DNA of 25,162 bases, taken from the NCBI GenBank assembly GCA_964466745.1, contig CAYXOX010000031.1:1-25162 (forward strand). Reading direction: 5' to 3'. The notes beneath the pieces were generated by a model, which did not search any database, had not been told where the DNA came from, and was given only the letters and a program-made list of their open reading frames with translations. The DNA comes from CAYXOX01 sp964466745. Lineage in GTDB: Bacteria; Pseudomonadota; Alphaproteobacteria; Rhodobacterales; Rhodobacteraceae. Positions 14,053 through 22,353 of the stretch are shown here, one piece after another (the stretch's first letter is position 1; each line of letters starts with the position of its first letter). Position numbers and translations under genes: made by a program.

Positions 14053-17000
14053 CCGGCATCATCGATTGGGCGGCGTCCCGCGCACGGATGGTGCTGGCTT
14101 TCGTGGCGCTCAGCCTCGTGGTGGGCGGCTATGCCTATGTTGGCCTTCCGAAGGAGGGCGAGCCGGATATCGAGATCCCCGCGCTCTTCGTCTCCGTGCA
14201 ATTCCCCGGCATTTCGGCGGAAGACAGCGAGAAGCTGCTCGTGAAGCCGATGGAAACCGAGCTGTCCGATCTCGACGGGCTCAAGACGATGAGCGGCACC
14301 GCCGCCGAGGGTTACGCGGGCGTCGCGCTGGAGTTCGAGTTCGGATGGGACAAGAGCCAGACGATGGCGGACGTGCGCGAGGCGATGAACGCCGCGCAAT
14401 CCGCGTTCCCGGACGGGGCCGGCCAGTATTCGATCAACGAGATCAACTTCTCCGAGTTTCCCATCGCGATCGTGAACCTCACCGGCAACGTTCCCGAACG
14501 GACGCTCCTGCGCGTCGCGAAGGATCTGCAGGACCGGATCGAGGCCATGGATGCCGTGCTGGAGGCCGGCCTCGCCGGCGAGCGCGACGAGATGATCGAG
14601 GTCGTGATCGATCCGCTGCGCCTGGAGGCCTACAACGTGACCGCCGACGAGCTGATCGCGGTGGTATCGAACAACAACCTGCTGGTAGCGGCAGGCGAAG
14701 TTGAAACCGCGCAGGGCACCTTCTCTGTCAAGATCCCTTCATCCTTCGAAAGCCCGCAGGACATCGTCCGCCTGCCCGTCAAGACCAACGGCGACAGGGT
14801 GGTCACGCTGGGCGACATCGCCGACATCCGCCTCACCTTCGAGGACCGGGCGGGCACGGCGCGCTTCAACGGCGAAACGACGGTTGCCCTCCAGGTGGTC
14901 AAGCGCAAGGGCTTCAACCTGATCGACACGGTGGATGCCGTCGAAGAACAGATCGCCGCGGCGCAAGCGGCCTGGCCGCCCGAGTTGCAGGCGGCGATCT
15001 CGGTGGGCGTCTCGAATGACCAGTCCCGCCAGGTTGCCTCGATGGTCAGCCAGCTCGAGGGATCGGTGCTCACGGCCATCGCGCTGGTGATGATCGTTGT
15101 GCTCGCCTCGCTCGGAACGCGCTCGGCGCTGCTCGTGGGCTTCGCGATCCCCACCTCGTTCCTTCTGTGCTTCGCCTTCCTCGCTCTCCTCGACGTGACG
15201 GTCTCCAACATCGTGATGTTCGGGCTGATCCTCGCCGTCGGGATGCTGGTCGATGGCGCGATCGTGGTCGTCGAATATGCCGACAAGCGGATCTCCCAGG
15301 GCTCAGGGCCCATGCGGGCCTACGTGGAAGCGGCGAAGCGCATGTTCTGGCCCATCGTCTCCTCCACCGCGACGACGCTCTGCGCCTTCCTGCCGATGCT
15401 CTTCTGGCCGGGCGTACCCGGCGAATTCATGGGGATGCTGCCGGTCACGCTGATCTTCGTGCTCTCGGCATCGCTGGTGGTGGCCCTGGTCTACCTTCCG
15501 GTTCTTGGCGGCGTGACGGGGCGGATCAGCCGCACGTTCGAGCGCGCCTCCGAGGCGCTGCGCGGCGCCCTGCCCTGGGCGGCCCGCGCGGCGCTCGTGC
15601 CGGTGGCGATGGCGGCGGTCTTCGCCGGGGCCATGCTCACGCTCAACCCTGCCTGGCTCTCGGGCGGTGCGGTGCAGGTAAGCAGCCTCGGCGAGGCACT
15701 TCCCGGCATCGTGCTCTTCCTTGCCGGTGCCGTGGCCACCTCGATCACCATGGGCGCGGCGCGCATCGAACGGCGGCCCCGCCGGATCCGGGCAGGCTAT
15801 CGGCGCACGCCCTTCGGTTGGGCGATCAAGGCGATCGCCGGGAACCCCGTTATGCCGCTCGTGGCCATCGGCGCGGTGGGCGCCTTCGTGGCCGTCACCT
15901 TCTCCAGCTACTCGCAGAACAACTACGGCGTGGAGTTCTTCGTCGAAAGCGAGCCAGAGCAGGCGATCGCCTATGTCCGCGCCCGCGGCAACCTCTCGCT
16001 GGCCGAGAAGGATGCGCTGGTGCGGCAGGTGGAACAGGTGGTGATCGCGCATCCGGGTGTCGTGAACGCCTTCGCCTTCGCAGGAGACGGCGGGCTGAAC
16101 ACCGATGCTTCCGGCGCCTCGACCCCTCCCGACACGGTGGGCCAGGTGCAGTTCGAGACGATCCCCTGGGAAGACCGGGCGGGCGATCCAAACCTCGATG
16201 GCAACACCGTGATCGACGAGCTCAACGAGGAACTCGCACGCCTGCCGGGCATCGAGGTCGAGGTGAGCGAGTTGGCCATGGGCCCCGCCTCCGGCAAACC
16301 GCTCCATCTGCGCCTGAAATCCGATGACTGGGAGGCCCTCACGGAGGCGGCCCGCACGGTGCGGGCACGGTTCGAGCAAACCGAGGGCCTGGTTCAGATC
16401 GAGGACAGCCTGCCGTTGCCGGGGATCGACTGGCAGATCGACGTGGATGTCGAGGCCGCGGGCCGCTACGGAGCCAACGTTGCCGCGGTCGGCGGCATGG
16501 TCCAGCTCGTGACGCGGGGCATCGTGCTCGACACGATGCGCGTGCCCAGTTCGGACGAGGAAATCGAGATCCGGGCCCGCCTGCCGGAGAGCGACCGCGT
16601 GCTGTCCACCCTCGATACGCTGAAGGTGCGCACGAGCGAGGGGCTGGTGCCGCTCTCGAACTTCGTCACCCGCCAGCCGGTGCCGGAACTCGCACAGATC
16701 GACCGGGTGGACCAGCAGCGGTACTTCGACGTGAAGGCAGATGTCGCGCCGGGGCTCACCAACGCGGCCGGCCAGCCCATGACCCCGACCGAGCGCATCG
16801 GGCTCATCACCGGCTGGCTCGACGCCGGCGCGCTGCCCGAGGGCGTCAGCTACGAATGGACAGGCGACCAGGAGGAGCAGGCCGAGAGCCAGGCCTTCCT
16901 GACATCGGCCTTCGGCGCGGCGCTGTTCCTGATGTTCATCATCCTGCTGGCGCAGTTCAACAGCTTCTACAATGCCGTCCTGGTGCTGCTCGCGGTGGTG

Positions 17001-17603
17001 CTGTCCACGACCGGGGTGCTCATCGGCATGATGGTCATGCAGCAGCCCTTCTCGATCATCATGACCGGCACAGGGATCGTCGCCCTGGCCGGCATCGTGG
17101 TGAACAACAACATCGTGCTGATCGACACCTACCAGGAATACGCCCGCTACATGCCCCGCATCGAGGCCATCGTGCGCACGGCCGAGGCAAGGATCCGTCC
17201 GGTGCTGCTGACGACCATCACCACCATGGCCGGCCTAGCGCCGATGATGTTCGGGCTCAGCCTCGACTTCTTCGGGGGCGGCTACTCGCTCGACAGCCCC
17301 ACCGCGCTGTGGTGGAAACAGCTCGCCACGGCGGTCGTCTTCGGTCTCGGCATTGCGACGATGCTCACGCTCGTGTTCACGCCTTCGATGCTCGCTCTTC
17401 GGGTGTGGGTTACCACCTATGCGCGCTGGATCGCCCGGGCTCTCGCCCGGCTTTCGCTGGGCCGTTCCAGCCAGGCTGCCCGGGATTGGGCACTCGCCCG
17501 TGAAGCGCGGCGCATCCCGGCACCCGAACTGCTTTGGGAGACGGACAGCCCCCGCCCCGAGACGGCGATGCCCGCGGCCTCTCCCCTGCGCGCAGCCGAG
17601 TAG
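14049..17603 (+). CDS. RND efflux transporter permease, enlarged, non-canonical proton-relay residues
   Basis: A 1184-residue inner-membrane RND pump, longer than AcrB-type pumps (about 1040). It has the usual duplicated layout: a membrane helix, a large periplasmic porter loop, helices, then a second copy. Extra length falls at about residues 505-590, where two added hydrophobic spans (about 514-532 and 549-570) and a basic loop separate the two halves. In the TM4 motif MLVDGAIVVVEYAD, Asp402 is kept but the second Asp of the AcrB pair is Gly403. In the TM10 motif IVVNNNIVLIDTY, Asn1019 replaces the AcrB Lys940 position. I recall similar motifs in other uncharacterised RND groups. Coupled to the upstream adaptor gene. 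No TolC-type gene is nearby, so a channel encoded elsewhere is likely used. Confidence 0.93.
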   Translation: MTGIIDWAASRARMVLAFVALSLVVGGYAYVGLPKEGEPDIEIPALFVSVQFPGISAEDSEKLLVKPMETELSDLDGLKTMSGTAAEGYAGVALEFEFGWDKSQTMADVREAMNAAQSAFPDGAGQYSINEINFSEFPIAIVNLTGNVPERTLLRVAKDLQDRIEAMDAVLEAGLAGERDEMIEVVIDPLRLEAYNVTADELIAVVSNNNLLVAAGEVETAQGTFSVKIPSSFESPQDIVRLPVKTNGDRVVTLGDIADIRLTFEDRAGTARFNGETTVALQVVKRKGFNLIDTVDAVEEQIAAAQAAWPPELQAAISVGVSNDQSRQVASMVSQLEGSVLTAIALVMIVVLASLGTRSALLVGFAIPTSFLLCFAFLALLDVTVSNIVMFGLILAVGMLVDGAIVVVEYADKRISQGSGPMRAYVEAAKRMFWPIVSSTATTLCAFLPMLFWPGVPGEFMGMLPVTLIFVLSASLVVALVYLPVLGGVTGRISRTFERASEALRGALPWAARAALVPVAMAAVFAGAMLTLNPAWLSGGAVQVSSLGEALPGIVLFLAGAVATSITMGAARIERRPRRIRAGYRRTPFGWAIKAIAGNPVMPLVAIGAVGAFVAVTFSSYSQNNYGVEFFVESEPEQAIAYVRARGNLSLAEKDALVRQVEQVVIAHPGVVNAFAFAGDGGLNTDASGASTPPDTVGQVQFETIPWEDRAGDPNLDGNTVIDELNEELARLPGIEVEVSELAMGPASGKPLHLRLKSDDWEALTEAARTVRARFEQTEGLVQIEDSLPLPGIDWQIDVDVEAAGRYGANVAAVGGMVQLVTRGIVLDTMRVPSSDEEIEIRARLPESDRVLSTLDTLKVRTSEGLVPLSNFVTRQPVPELAQIDRVDQQRYFDVKADVAPGLTNAAGQPMTPTERIGLITGWLDAGALPEGVSYEWTGDQEEQAESQAFLTSAFGAALFLMFIILLAQFNSFYNAVLVLLAVVLSTTGVLIGMMVMQQPFSIIMTGTGIVALAGIVVNNNIVLIDTYQEYARYMPRIEAIVRTAEARIRPVLLTTITTMAGLAPMMFGLSLDFFGGGYSLDSPTALWWKQLATAVVFGLGIATMLTLVFTPSMLALRVWVTTYARWIARALARLSLGRSSQAARDWALAREARRIPAPELLWETDSPRPETAMPAASPLRAAE

Positions 17604-17928
17604 CGCGGGCAAAAGAGCCGGCGGCATCGCGTGGGCCGCCTCCCCCCGGACCGCGCCGACAGCGCCCGGCAACCAGGGGTCTGCGTGCGCCCCGGCCCGC
17701 GGCGTTCCGCTCCCAAGCCCGGCCGTCACAGGCGGGTCATCGCCGTTGCATGAGTATTTTCGCCAAGATGAGGGACAGAAGTCTGTTCGCCGCCGCCTCG
17801 CGGTGGCGCCCCCCCTTCATCTTGGCCCAAATACTCATGGTGTGACGACAGAGCCTGCCCGGCGCCGGATGCGCTGGGCGCAGCCGCGTCCGCGGGCGCT
17901 TCTCGCCGCGCCTGCCGCCGCGCCGCCC
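17604..17928. other. 325-bp convergent intergenic region
   Basis: This gap separates the RND permease (plus) and the Bcr/CflA antiporter (minus), which converge on it. Its centre holds the second copy of the inverted-repeat element (17749-17838). Apart from that I see only GC-rich sequence without a credible ribosome-binding site plus reading frame; the frames crossing it are extensions of antisense frames. Confidence 0.6.
17749..17838. repeat. Inverted-repeat intergenic element, copy 2
   Basis: The left arm (17750-17774) reads ATGAGTATTT, TC, then GCCAAGATGAGGG. The right arm (17811-17838) read on the minus strand gives ATGAGTATTT, GG, then GCCAAGATGAAGGG. The two arms match except for the two-base centre and one extra A. 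The interior has two smaller hairpins: ACAGA/TCTGT (17775-17786) and GCCGCCGC/GCGGTGGC (17789-17807, one G-T pair), so the RNA could form a three-way junction. The interior shares nothing obvious with copy 1, whereas the arms share GTATTTnnGCCAAGATGA. It sits between convergent genes, as copy 1 does. Confidence 0.8.
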
Positions 17929-19128
17929 TCAGGCAGCGGGGGTTCTGCCGGGGCCCGAGGCCAGCAGCGGTACCGCGACCGCAAGCGCCCCGGCGGCGCA
18001 GAGCGCGATCGCCGCGACCATGGGCAGCGCGGTGCCGTCGAAGAAGGGCGCGGCGAGGGTGATGGCGAGCCCTCCCGCCACCATCTGCAGCGTTCCGCCC
18101 AGAGAGGAGGCGAGGCCGGCCATCTCGCCGTGGGGATCGAGGGCCATCACCATGGTCGTGGGGATCACGAGCCCGAGAAACGCATTGGCGAGAAAGAGGC
18201 CGCCCACCACCGCCGCGAGGCTGCCGGCTCCTGCGAGAACCACGAGCAGCAGCGCCGCGCTGAGCGTGGCAAAGCCCATGGCACCAATGAGGACGACCCG
18301 CTCCATGCCGATCCTGTCGCCGAGGGGGCCGGCCGCCTGGCTCGCCGCGAAGAACCCCACCGCGTTGACCGCGAAGGCGAGCGAGAAACCCGTCGGCCCG
18401 AGGCCATAGGCAGCGGTGTAGACGAAGGGCGCACTGGCGACGAACACGAAGAAGCTCGCCATGCCGAGCCCGCCCACCGCCGTCAGACCGAGGAACACAG
18501 GATCGCGCATCAGGATACCCGAACCAGCCCAGAGCACGGCCGGGCGGATCGGAACCCGCCGCTCCTCCGGCAGCGTCTCGGGCTGCGCGAACGCCAGCAG
18601 CGCGAGGCTCGCCAGCGTGGCCGCGGCGATCGCCCAGAAGACCGCGCGCCATCCACCCAGCGCGATCACCCCGGAACCCGCGAGCGGCGCCAGCATCGGC
18701 GAGATCGAGATCACCAGCATGATCGTCGCCATCAGCCGCGTCGCCTCGGGGCCGGTGTAGAGGTCGCGCACGATGGCACGCGGCACCACCATGAGTGCCG
18801 CCCCGCCAAAACCCTGCACCAGCCGCATGGCGATGAGCCAGTCGATGCTCGGCGCCAACGCGCAGCCAATCGTTCCCAGCCCGAAAACGGCAAGCCCCGC
18901 GAAGATCGGCGGCTTGCGGCCGAACCTGTCGGCCGCGGGGCCGTAGAGGAGCTGTGCGAGGCCGAAAGCGATGAAATACGCCGTGATCGTGGCCTGGGTA
19001 CCTGCAACGGTGGTTCCGAGATCGCGCTCGATCTCCGGCATCGCGGGCAGGTACATGTCGATGGCGAAGGGCGACACCGCCGCAAGTAGCCCGAGGATCA
19101 GCGCCGTGCGCAACAGGGAAGGCGGCAT
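17929..19128 (-). CDS. Bcr/CflA-family drug:proton antiporter (MFS)
   Basis: A 399-residue, twelve-helix major facilitator of the DHA1 Bcr/CflA group, which exports drugs such as bicyclomycin or chloramphenicol, or small metabolites, in exchange for protons. The N-terminus shows SPFAIDMYLPAMPEIERDL, typical of the group. The loop 2-3 motif GPAADRFGRKPP and the motif-C-like LVISISPMLAPLAGSGVI are present. The start is ATG 19128, because GGAG lies 8 bases upstream and the family length fits; an ATG ten codons earlier (19158) has no ribosome-binding site. A promoter lies at 19180-19208. Actual substrate unknown. Confidence 0.92.
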   Translation of the reverse strand: MPPSLLRTALILGLLAAVSPFAIDMYLPAMPEIERDLGTTVAGTQATITAYFIAFGLAQLLYGPAADRFGRKPPIFAGLAVFGLGTIGCALAPSIDWLIAMRLVQGFGGAALMVVPRAIVRDLYTGPEATRLMATIMLVISISPMLAPLAGSGVIALGGWRAVFWAIAAATLASLALLAFAQPETLPEERRVPIRPAVLWAGSGILMRDPVFLGLTAVGGLGMASFFVFVASAPFVYTAAYGLGPTGFSLAFAVNAVGFFAASQAAGPLGDRIGMERVVLIGAMGFATLSAALLLVVLAGAGSLAAVVGGLFLANAFLGLVIPTTMVMALDPHGEMAGLASSLGGTLQMVAGGLAITLAAPFFDGTALPMVAAIALCAAGALAVAVPLLASGPGRTPAA

Positions 19129-19179
19129 CGGCAGCGCTCCGTAAAGGGGGGCACGCATGCGGCAGCGCGCGCTCGCCGC

Positions 19180-19208
19180 GCGATACGCCCAAACCGCGCC
19201 CGTATCAA
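19180..19208 (-). promoter_or_regulatory. Promoter of the Bcr/CflA antiporter gene
   Basis: On the minus strand, TTGATA (complement of 19203-19208), exactly 17 bases, then TATCGC (complement of 19180-19185). The expected start is near 19173, about 45 bases upstream of the chosen ATG at 19128. The spacing and -35 are good, the -10 moderate. Confidence 0.5.
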
Positions 19209-19273
19209 GCGATGAGACCGCGCGCGCGGCCGGTGCGGCAGGAGCGATGGCCGGCGCGGCGGAAATGCGCCAA

Positions 19274-19299
19274 GCCGACACTTCGGCCGAAGTGTCGGC
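19274..19299. promoter_or_regulatory. 26-bp perfect palindrome upstream of the antiporter gene
   Basis: The left half is GCCGACACTTCGG and the right half is its exact reverse complement with no spacer. Another partial copy of the arm (GAGACAC) follows at 19301-19307, making an overlapping GTGTC/GACAC dyad. It lies 66 bases upstream of the antiporter -35 box and 127 bases downstream of the Atm1-type gene stop. Either a repressor/activator site or a hairpin terminator of the ABC gene (11-bp stem, GGCC loop) is possible; no T-tract follows on the minus strand. Confidence 0.5.
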
Positions 19300-19425
19300 C
19301 GAGACACGGCCAAAGCCCGCGGCAGCCGGGCGCGGGGCGCGCCGCCCGCCCCGTTCGGAGCGGGCGCGCGGCCGGCGGGCGTCTGGCGGAGGCGGCTGGC
19401 ACGGCCGGTTTCCGGCAGGCCCGGC

Positions 19426-21255
19426 TCAGGCCGCGTCCTCGTCGCGCTGCTGGCGTTGCCACATGGAGGCATAGCGCCCCCCGCGCGCGAGGAGCGCGTC
19501 GTGCGATCCCCGCTCCACCACCTCGCCATCCTGCAGAACGGCGATCTCGTCGGCATCGACGATCGTCGAGAGCCGGTGGGCGATGGTGATGACGGTGCGC
19601 CCCTCGCCGAGGCCGCGCAGGCTTTCCTGGATGTCGCGCTCCGTTTCGGTATCGAGCGCCGAGGTCGCCTCGTCGAGCAGCAGGATGGGCGGATCCTTCA
19701 GGAGCGTGCGCGCGATCCCGACCCGCTGCTTCTCGCCGCCCGAAAGCTTGAGGCCGCGCTCGCCCACCGTCGTTTCGTAGCCTTCGGGCAGCGCCTCGAT
19801 GAAATCGGCGATCCGCGCGGCGCGGGCCGCGGCCACCACCTCTTCGCGGCTCGCCTCGGGCCGGCCGTAGGCGATGTTGTAATAGATCGTGTCGTTGAAG
19901 AGCACTGTATCCTGGGGCACCACCCCGAGGGCCGCGTGAAGGCTGTCCTGGGTGACGTCGCGCACGTCCTGGCCATCGATCAGAACGGCACCGCCCGTCA
20001 CGTCGTAGAAGCGGAAAAGCAGGCGCCCGATGGTGGACTTGCCCGACCCCGAGGGGCCCACGATGGCCAGCTTGCCGCCCGGGGGCACCTCCAGCGACAC
20101 GCCCTTGAGGATCGGGCGGGCCGGGTCGTAGCCGAAGCGCACGGTATCGAATGTCACGCGGCCCCCGCCGACGCGGAGCGCGGGCGCCTGCGGCTTGTCG
20201 GCGACCTCCTGCGGCTGTTCGAGCAGATCGAACATCTCGCCCATGTCCACCAGCGACTGCCGGATTTCCCGGTAGACCGTGCCGAGAAAGTTCAGTGGCA
20301 GCGTGATCTGGATCATGTAGGCGTTGACCATCACGAAATCGCCCACGGTGAGCGCGCCTCGCTCGACCCCCACCGCGGCCATGACCATGACCGCAACGAG
20401 GCCCGTGGTGATGATGAGGCTCTGCCCGAAGTTCAGCGCGGCAAGGCTGTAGGAGGTCTTGAGCGCGGCGCGCTCGTAGCCGGCCATGGCGCTGTCGTAG
20501 CGCGTCGCTTCCCGCGCCTCCGCCCCGAAATACTTGACGGTTTCGAAGTTCAGGAGGCTGTCGATGGCCTTCTGGTTCGCATCGGTGTCCTGGGCGTTCA
20601 TCTCCCGGCGGATGCGCACCCGCCATTCGGTGACCGTGAAGGTGAAGGCCACGTAGAGCGCGATCGTCACGACCAGGACGACCAGGTACCAGACATCGAA
20701 GAGCGCGAAGAGGATGATCGCAACGAGGACCAGCTCGAGGATCAGCGGCCCCACGGAGAAAAGCAGGAAGCGCAGGAGAAACTCCACGCCCTTGACACCG
20801 CGTTCGATGATGCGGCTCAGGCCGCCCGTCTTGCGGGTGATGTGATAGCGCAGCGAGAGACGGTGGATATGGGTGAAGGTTTCCAGTGCCAGCTGGCGCA
20901 GGGCGCGTTGTCCGACCGAAGCGAAGAAGGCGTCGCGCGCCTGCTGAAAGCCCACGTTGAGCGCGCGGGAAACCCCATAGGCCACCGTGAGCCCCACCGC
21001 GCCGATGGCCAGCAGCCAGGCCGTGCCGGTGGCTTCCCCCGCCAGCCCGTCCACCGCGGCCTTGTAGAGAAACGGCGTGCCCACCGCCACGAGCTTGGCC
21101 AGCACCAGCATCGCGAGCGCGGCGACGACCCGGCGCTTCACCCAGCCCTTGCCCTCGGGCCAGAGATAGGGCGCCACCCTGCGGATGGTGCGCATGCCCG
21201 ATCGGCGCTCCTCTGCGGCGATTGTCGCGGTCTCTGCGTCGGGCGTTGCTGTCAT
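19426..21255 (-). CDS. Atm1-type ABC exporter (half-transporter)
   Basis: A 609-residue fusion of a six-helix membrane domain (about 40-335) and an ATPase domain (about 365-600), working as a homodimer. The ATPase domain has Walker A GPSGSGKST (400-408), Q-loop Gln448, signature LSGGE (504-508), Walker B ILLLDE (524-529) and H-loop His560. The membrane-domain segment RYHITRKTGGLSRIIERG is characteristic of the Atm1/ABCB7/HMT1 group. Its bacterial members export glutathione-linked metals or persulfides. ATG 21255 is chosen for family length, with only a weak ribosome-binding site. It is the nearest minus-strand gene downstream of the urease cluster, but the plus-strand microprotein gene separates them. 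Confidence 0.92.
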   Translation of the reverse strand: MTATPDAETATIAAEERRSGMRTIRRVAPYLWPEGKGWVKRRVVAALAMLVLAKLVAVGTPFLYKAAVDGLAGEATGTAWLLAIGAVGLTVAYGVSRALNVGFQQARDAFFASVGQRALRQLALETFTHIHRLSLRYHITRKTGGLSRIIERGVKGVEFLLRFLLFSVGPLILELVLVAIILFALFDVWYLVVLVVTIALYVAFTFTVTEWRVRIRREMNAQDTDANQKAIDSLLNFETVKYFGAEAREATRYDSAMAGYERAALKTSYSLAALNFGQSLIITTGLVAVMVMAAVGVERGALTVGDFVMVNAYMIQITLPLNFLGTVYREIRQSLVDMGEMFDLLEQPQEVADKPQAPALRVGGGRVTFDTVRFGYDPARPILKGVSLEVPPGGKLAIVGPSGSGKSTIGRLLFRFYDVTGGAVLIDGQDVRDVTQDSLHAALGVVPQDTVLFNDTIYYNIAYGRPEASREEVVAAARAARIADFIEALPEGYETTVGERGLKLSGGEKQRVGIARTLLKDPPILLLDEATSALDTETERDIQESLRGLGEGRTVITIAHRLSTIVDADEIAVLQDGEVVERGSHDALLARGGRYASMWQRQQRDEDAA

Positions 21256-21571
21256 GGAGCGTGTCGGACCTTGGGTGGAAGGTTTCGGCGAGAGAGCGGA
21301 CGCTAGCGCCGCCGGCGGGGATTGGCCAGACCGTACGGGCAAGTGCCAGGCCCCTTGACCCGCCGGTCGTATCAACTGCGAGGGCTGCCGCGTTGTTGGC
21401 CGCGTCGGCGCGGCGCCCCGGGCGCGGAGCACGGGAACGGCAAAGCCGAGGCCGCCGCCAGGCCGGCGCGGCGGCGCGCCCGGCGACAGGCGGCGGTGCG
21501 CGCCGAGGCAGCCGGACGGTTGAGCCCGCCGCCCCCCCGGCTATATGTCGCGGGCAGACAAGGGGAAGACC
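21256..21571. other. 316-bp divergent intergenic region between the Atm1-type gene and the microprotein gene
   Basis: This region separates the minus-strand ABC exporter from the plus-strand microprotein. It holds a plausible plus-strand promoter at 21520-21547. I could not find a convincing minus-strand promoter for the exporter; the closest minus-strand -35-like boxes (TTGATA near 21370, TTGCCC near 21340) lack a well-spaced -10. Frames in 21330-21520 are low-complexity GC-rich sequence without ribosome-binding sites. Confidence 0.55.
21520..21547 (+). promoter_or_regulatory. Promoter of the 48-residue microprotein
   Basis: TTGAGC (21520-21525), a 16-base spacer and TATATG (21542-21547). 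TATATG is conspicuous in this GC-rich DNA. The expected start near 21554 leaves a leader of about 18 bases containing AGGGGAAG before the ATG at 21572. Confidence 0.48.
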
Positions 21572-21718
21572 ATGACACGCAAGACCTCGGCCTACGCCGG
21601 CTTCGCAGCGGGCATCCTGATCACGCTGTTCGTGGGTGCGCTCGGCAGCTTCATCTACACCGGCAAGGGCCTGAGCGATCGCGCCGGGCCACCCTCGATC
21701 GTCTACCCCAACCTCTGA
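21572..21718 (+). CDS. 48-residue single-span membrane microprotein of unknown function
   Basis: A small reading frame that encodes a basic N-terminus (MTRKTSAY), one hydrophobic helix at about 9-30 (GFAAGILITLFVGALGSFIY) and a short polar tail rich in Gly and Pro ending in VYPNL. It starts with ATG 21572 behind a strong AGGGGAAG ribosome-binding site, and a good promoter lies just upstream. It is alone on the plus strand, diverging from the Atm1-type exporter and converging on ureG with only 11 bases between stop codons. I do not recognise a family. The clean start signals, sensible membrane topology and codon use like its neighbours make it a likely real gene. Confidence 0.68.
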   Translation: MTRKTSAYAGFAAGILITLFVGALGSFIYTGKGLSDRAGPPSIVYPNL

Positions 21719-21729
21719 AGGCGCGCCGC

Positions 21730-22353
21730 CTAGCCGGCCTCGGTAAAGCCCGCCTCGCGCTCGATGAAGGCGGCCACCTCTATCGCCCCCACGCCGTTGC
21801 GCAGGGACGCCATGACGAAGGGGCGCCCTTCGCGCGCCGTCTCGGCGTCGCGGGCGAGCATGTCCACGTCGACGCCCACATGGGGCGCCAGATCGGTCTT
21901 GTTGACCACGAGCAGATCCGAGCGGGCGAGCCCCGGCCCCTTCTTGCGCGGGATATCCTGGCCGGCGGCGGTGTCGATGACGTAGATCGTCAGATCGGCC
22001 AGTTCGGGCGAGAAGGTCGCGGCCAGGTTGTCTCCCCCGCTTTCGATGAGCACCACGTCGAGATCGGGGAAATCTGCGCGCAACGACGCCAGCGCCCGAA
22101 GGTTGATCGAAGCGTCCTCGCGGATGGCGGTGTGGGGGCATCCCCCCGTCTCGACGCCCCTGATGCGTTCCAGCGGCAGCGCCTGCGCCCGCATCAGGAA
22201 CTCGGCATCCTCGCGTGTGTAGATGTCGTTGGTGATCACGGCGACCGAGAACCGGGGCGAAAGCGCCCGGCACAGCGCCTCGGTCAGGGTCGTCTTGCCT
22301 GCGCCGACCGGGCCGCCGATCCCGACGCGGAGCGGGCCGTTGGGGCTTTTCAT
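21730..22353 (-). CDS. ureG: Urease accessory GTPase UreG
   Basis: A 207-residue SIMIBI-class GTPase that drives nickel insertion into urease with UreF, UreD/H and UreE. The P-loop GGPVGAGKTT is at 13-22, the metal-binding CPH motif (Cys72-Pro-His74) is in GGCPHTAIRED, ESGGDN is near 105-109 and the guanine-specificity motif NKTD is at 151-154. The length is normal. ATG 22353 overlaps the ureF stop (ATGA), so it is coupled to ureF. It is the last gene of the urease cluster; its stop faces the microprotein gene 11 bases away. Confidence 0.97.
   Translation of the reverse strand: MKSPNGPLRVGIGGPVGAGKTTLTEALCRALSPRFSVAVITNDIYTREDAEFLMRAQALPLERIRGVETGGCPHTAIREDASINLRALASLRADFPDLDVVLIESGGDNLAATFSPELADLTIYVIDTAAGQDIPRKKGPGLARSDLLVVNKTDLAPHVGVDVDMLARDAETAREGRPFVMASLRNGVGAIEVAAFIEREAGFTEAG

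Noticed and set aside
17353..19089. 578-codon plus-strand frame opposite the Bcr/CflA gene
   Set aside because: Antisense to a clear transporter and overlaps the RND permease end; low-complexity Arg/Glu/His translation.
19129..19158. Longer N-terminus for the Bcr/CflA protein (ATG 19158 or earlier)
   Set aside because: No ribosome-binding site at 19158, and anything above about 19173 would lie upstream of the predicted transcription start; the family N-terminus fits ATG 19128.
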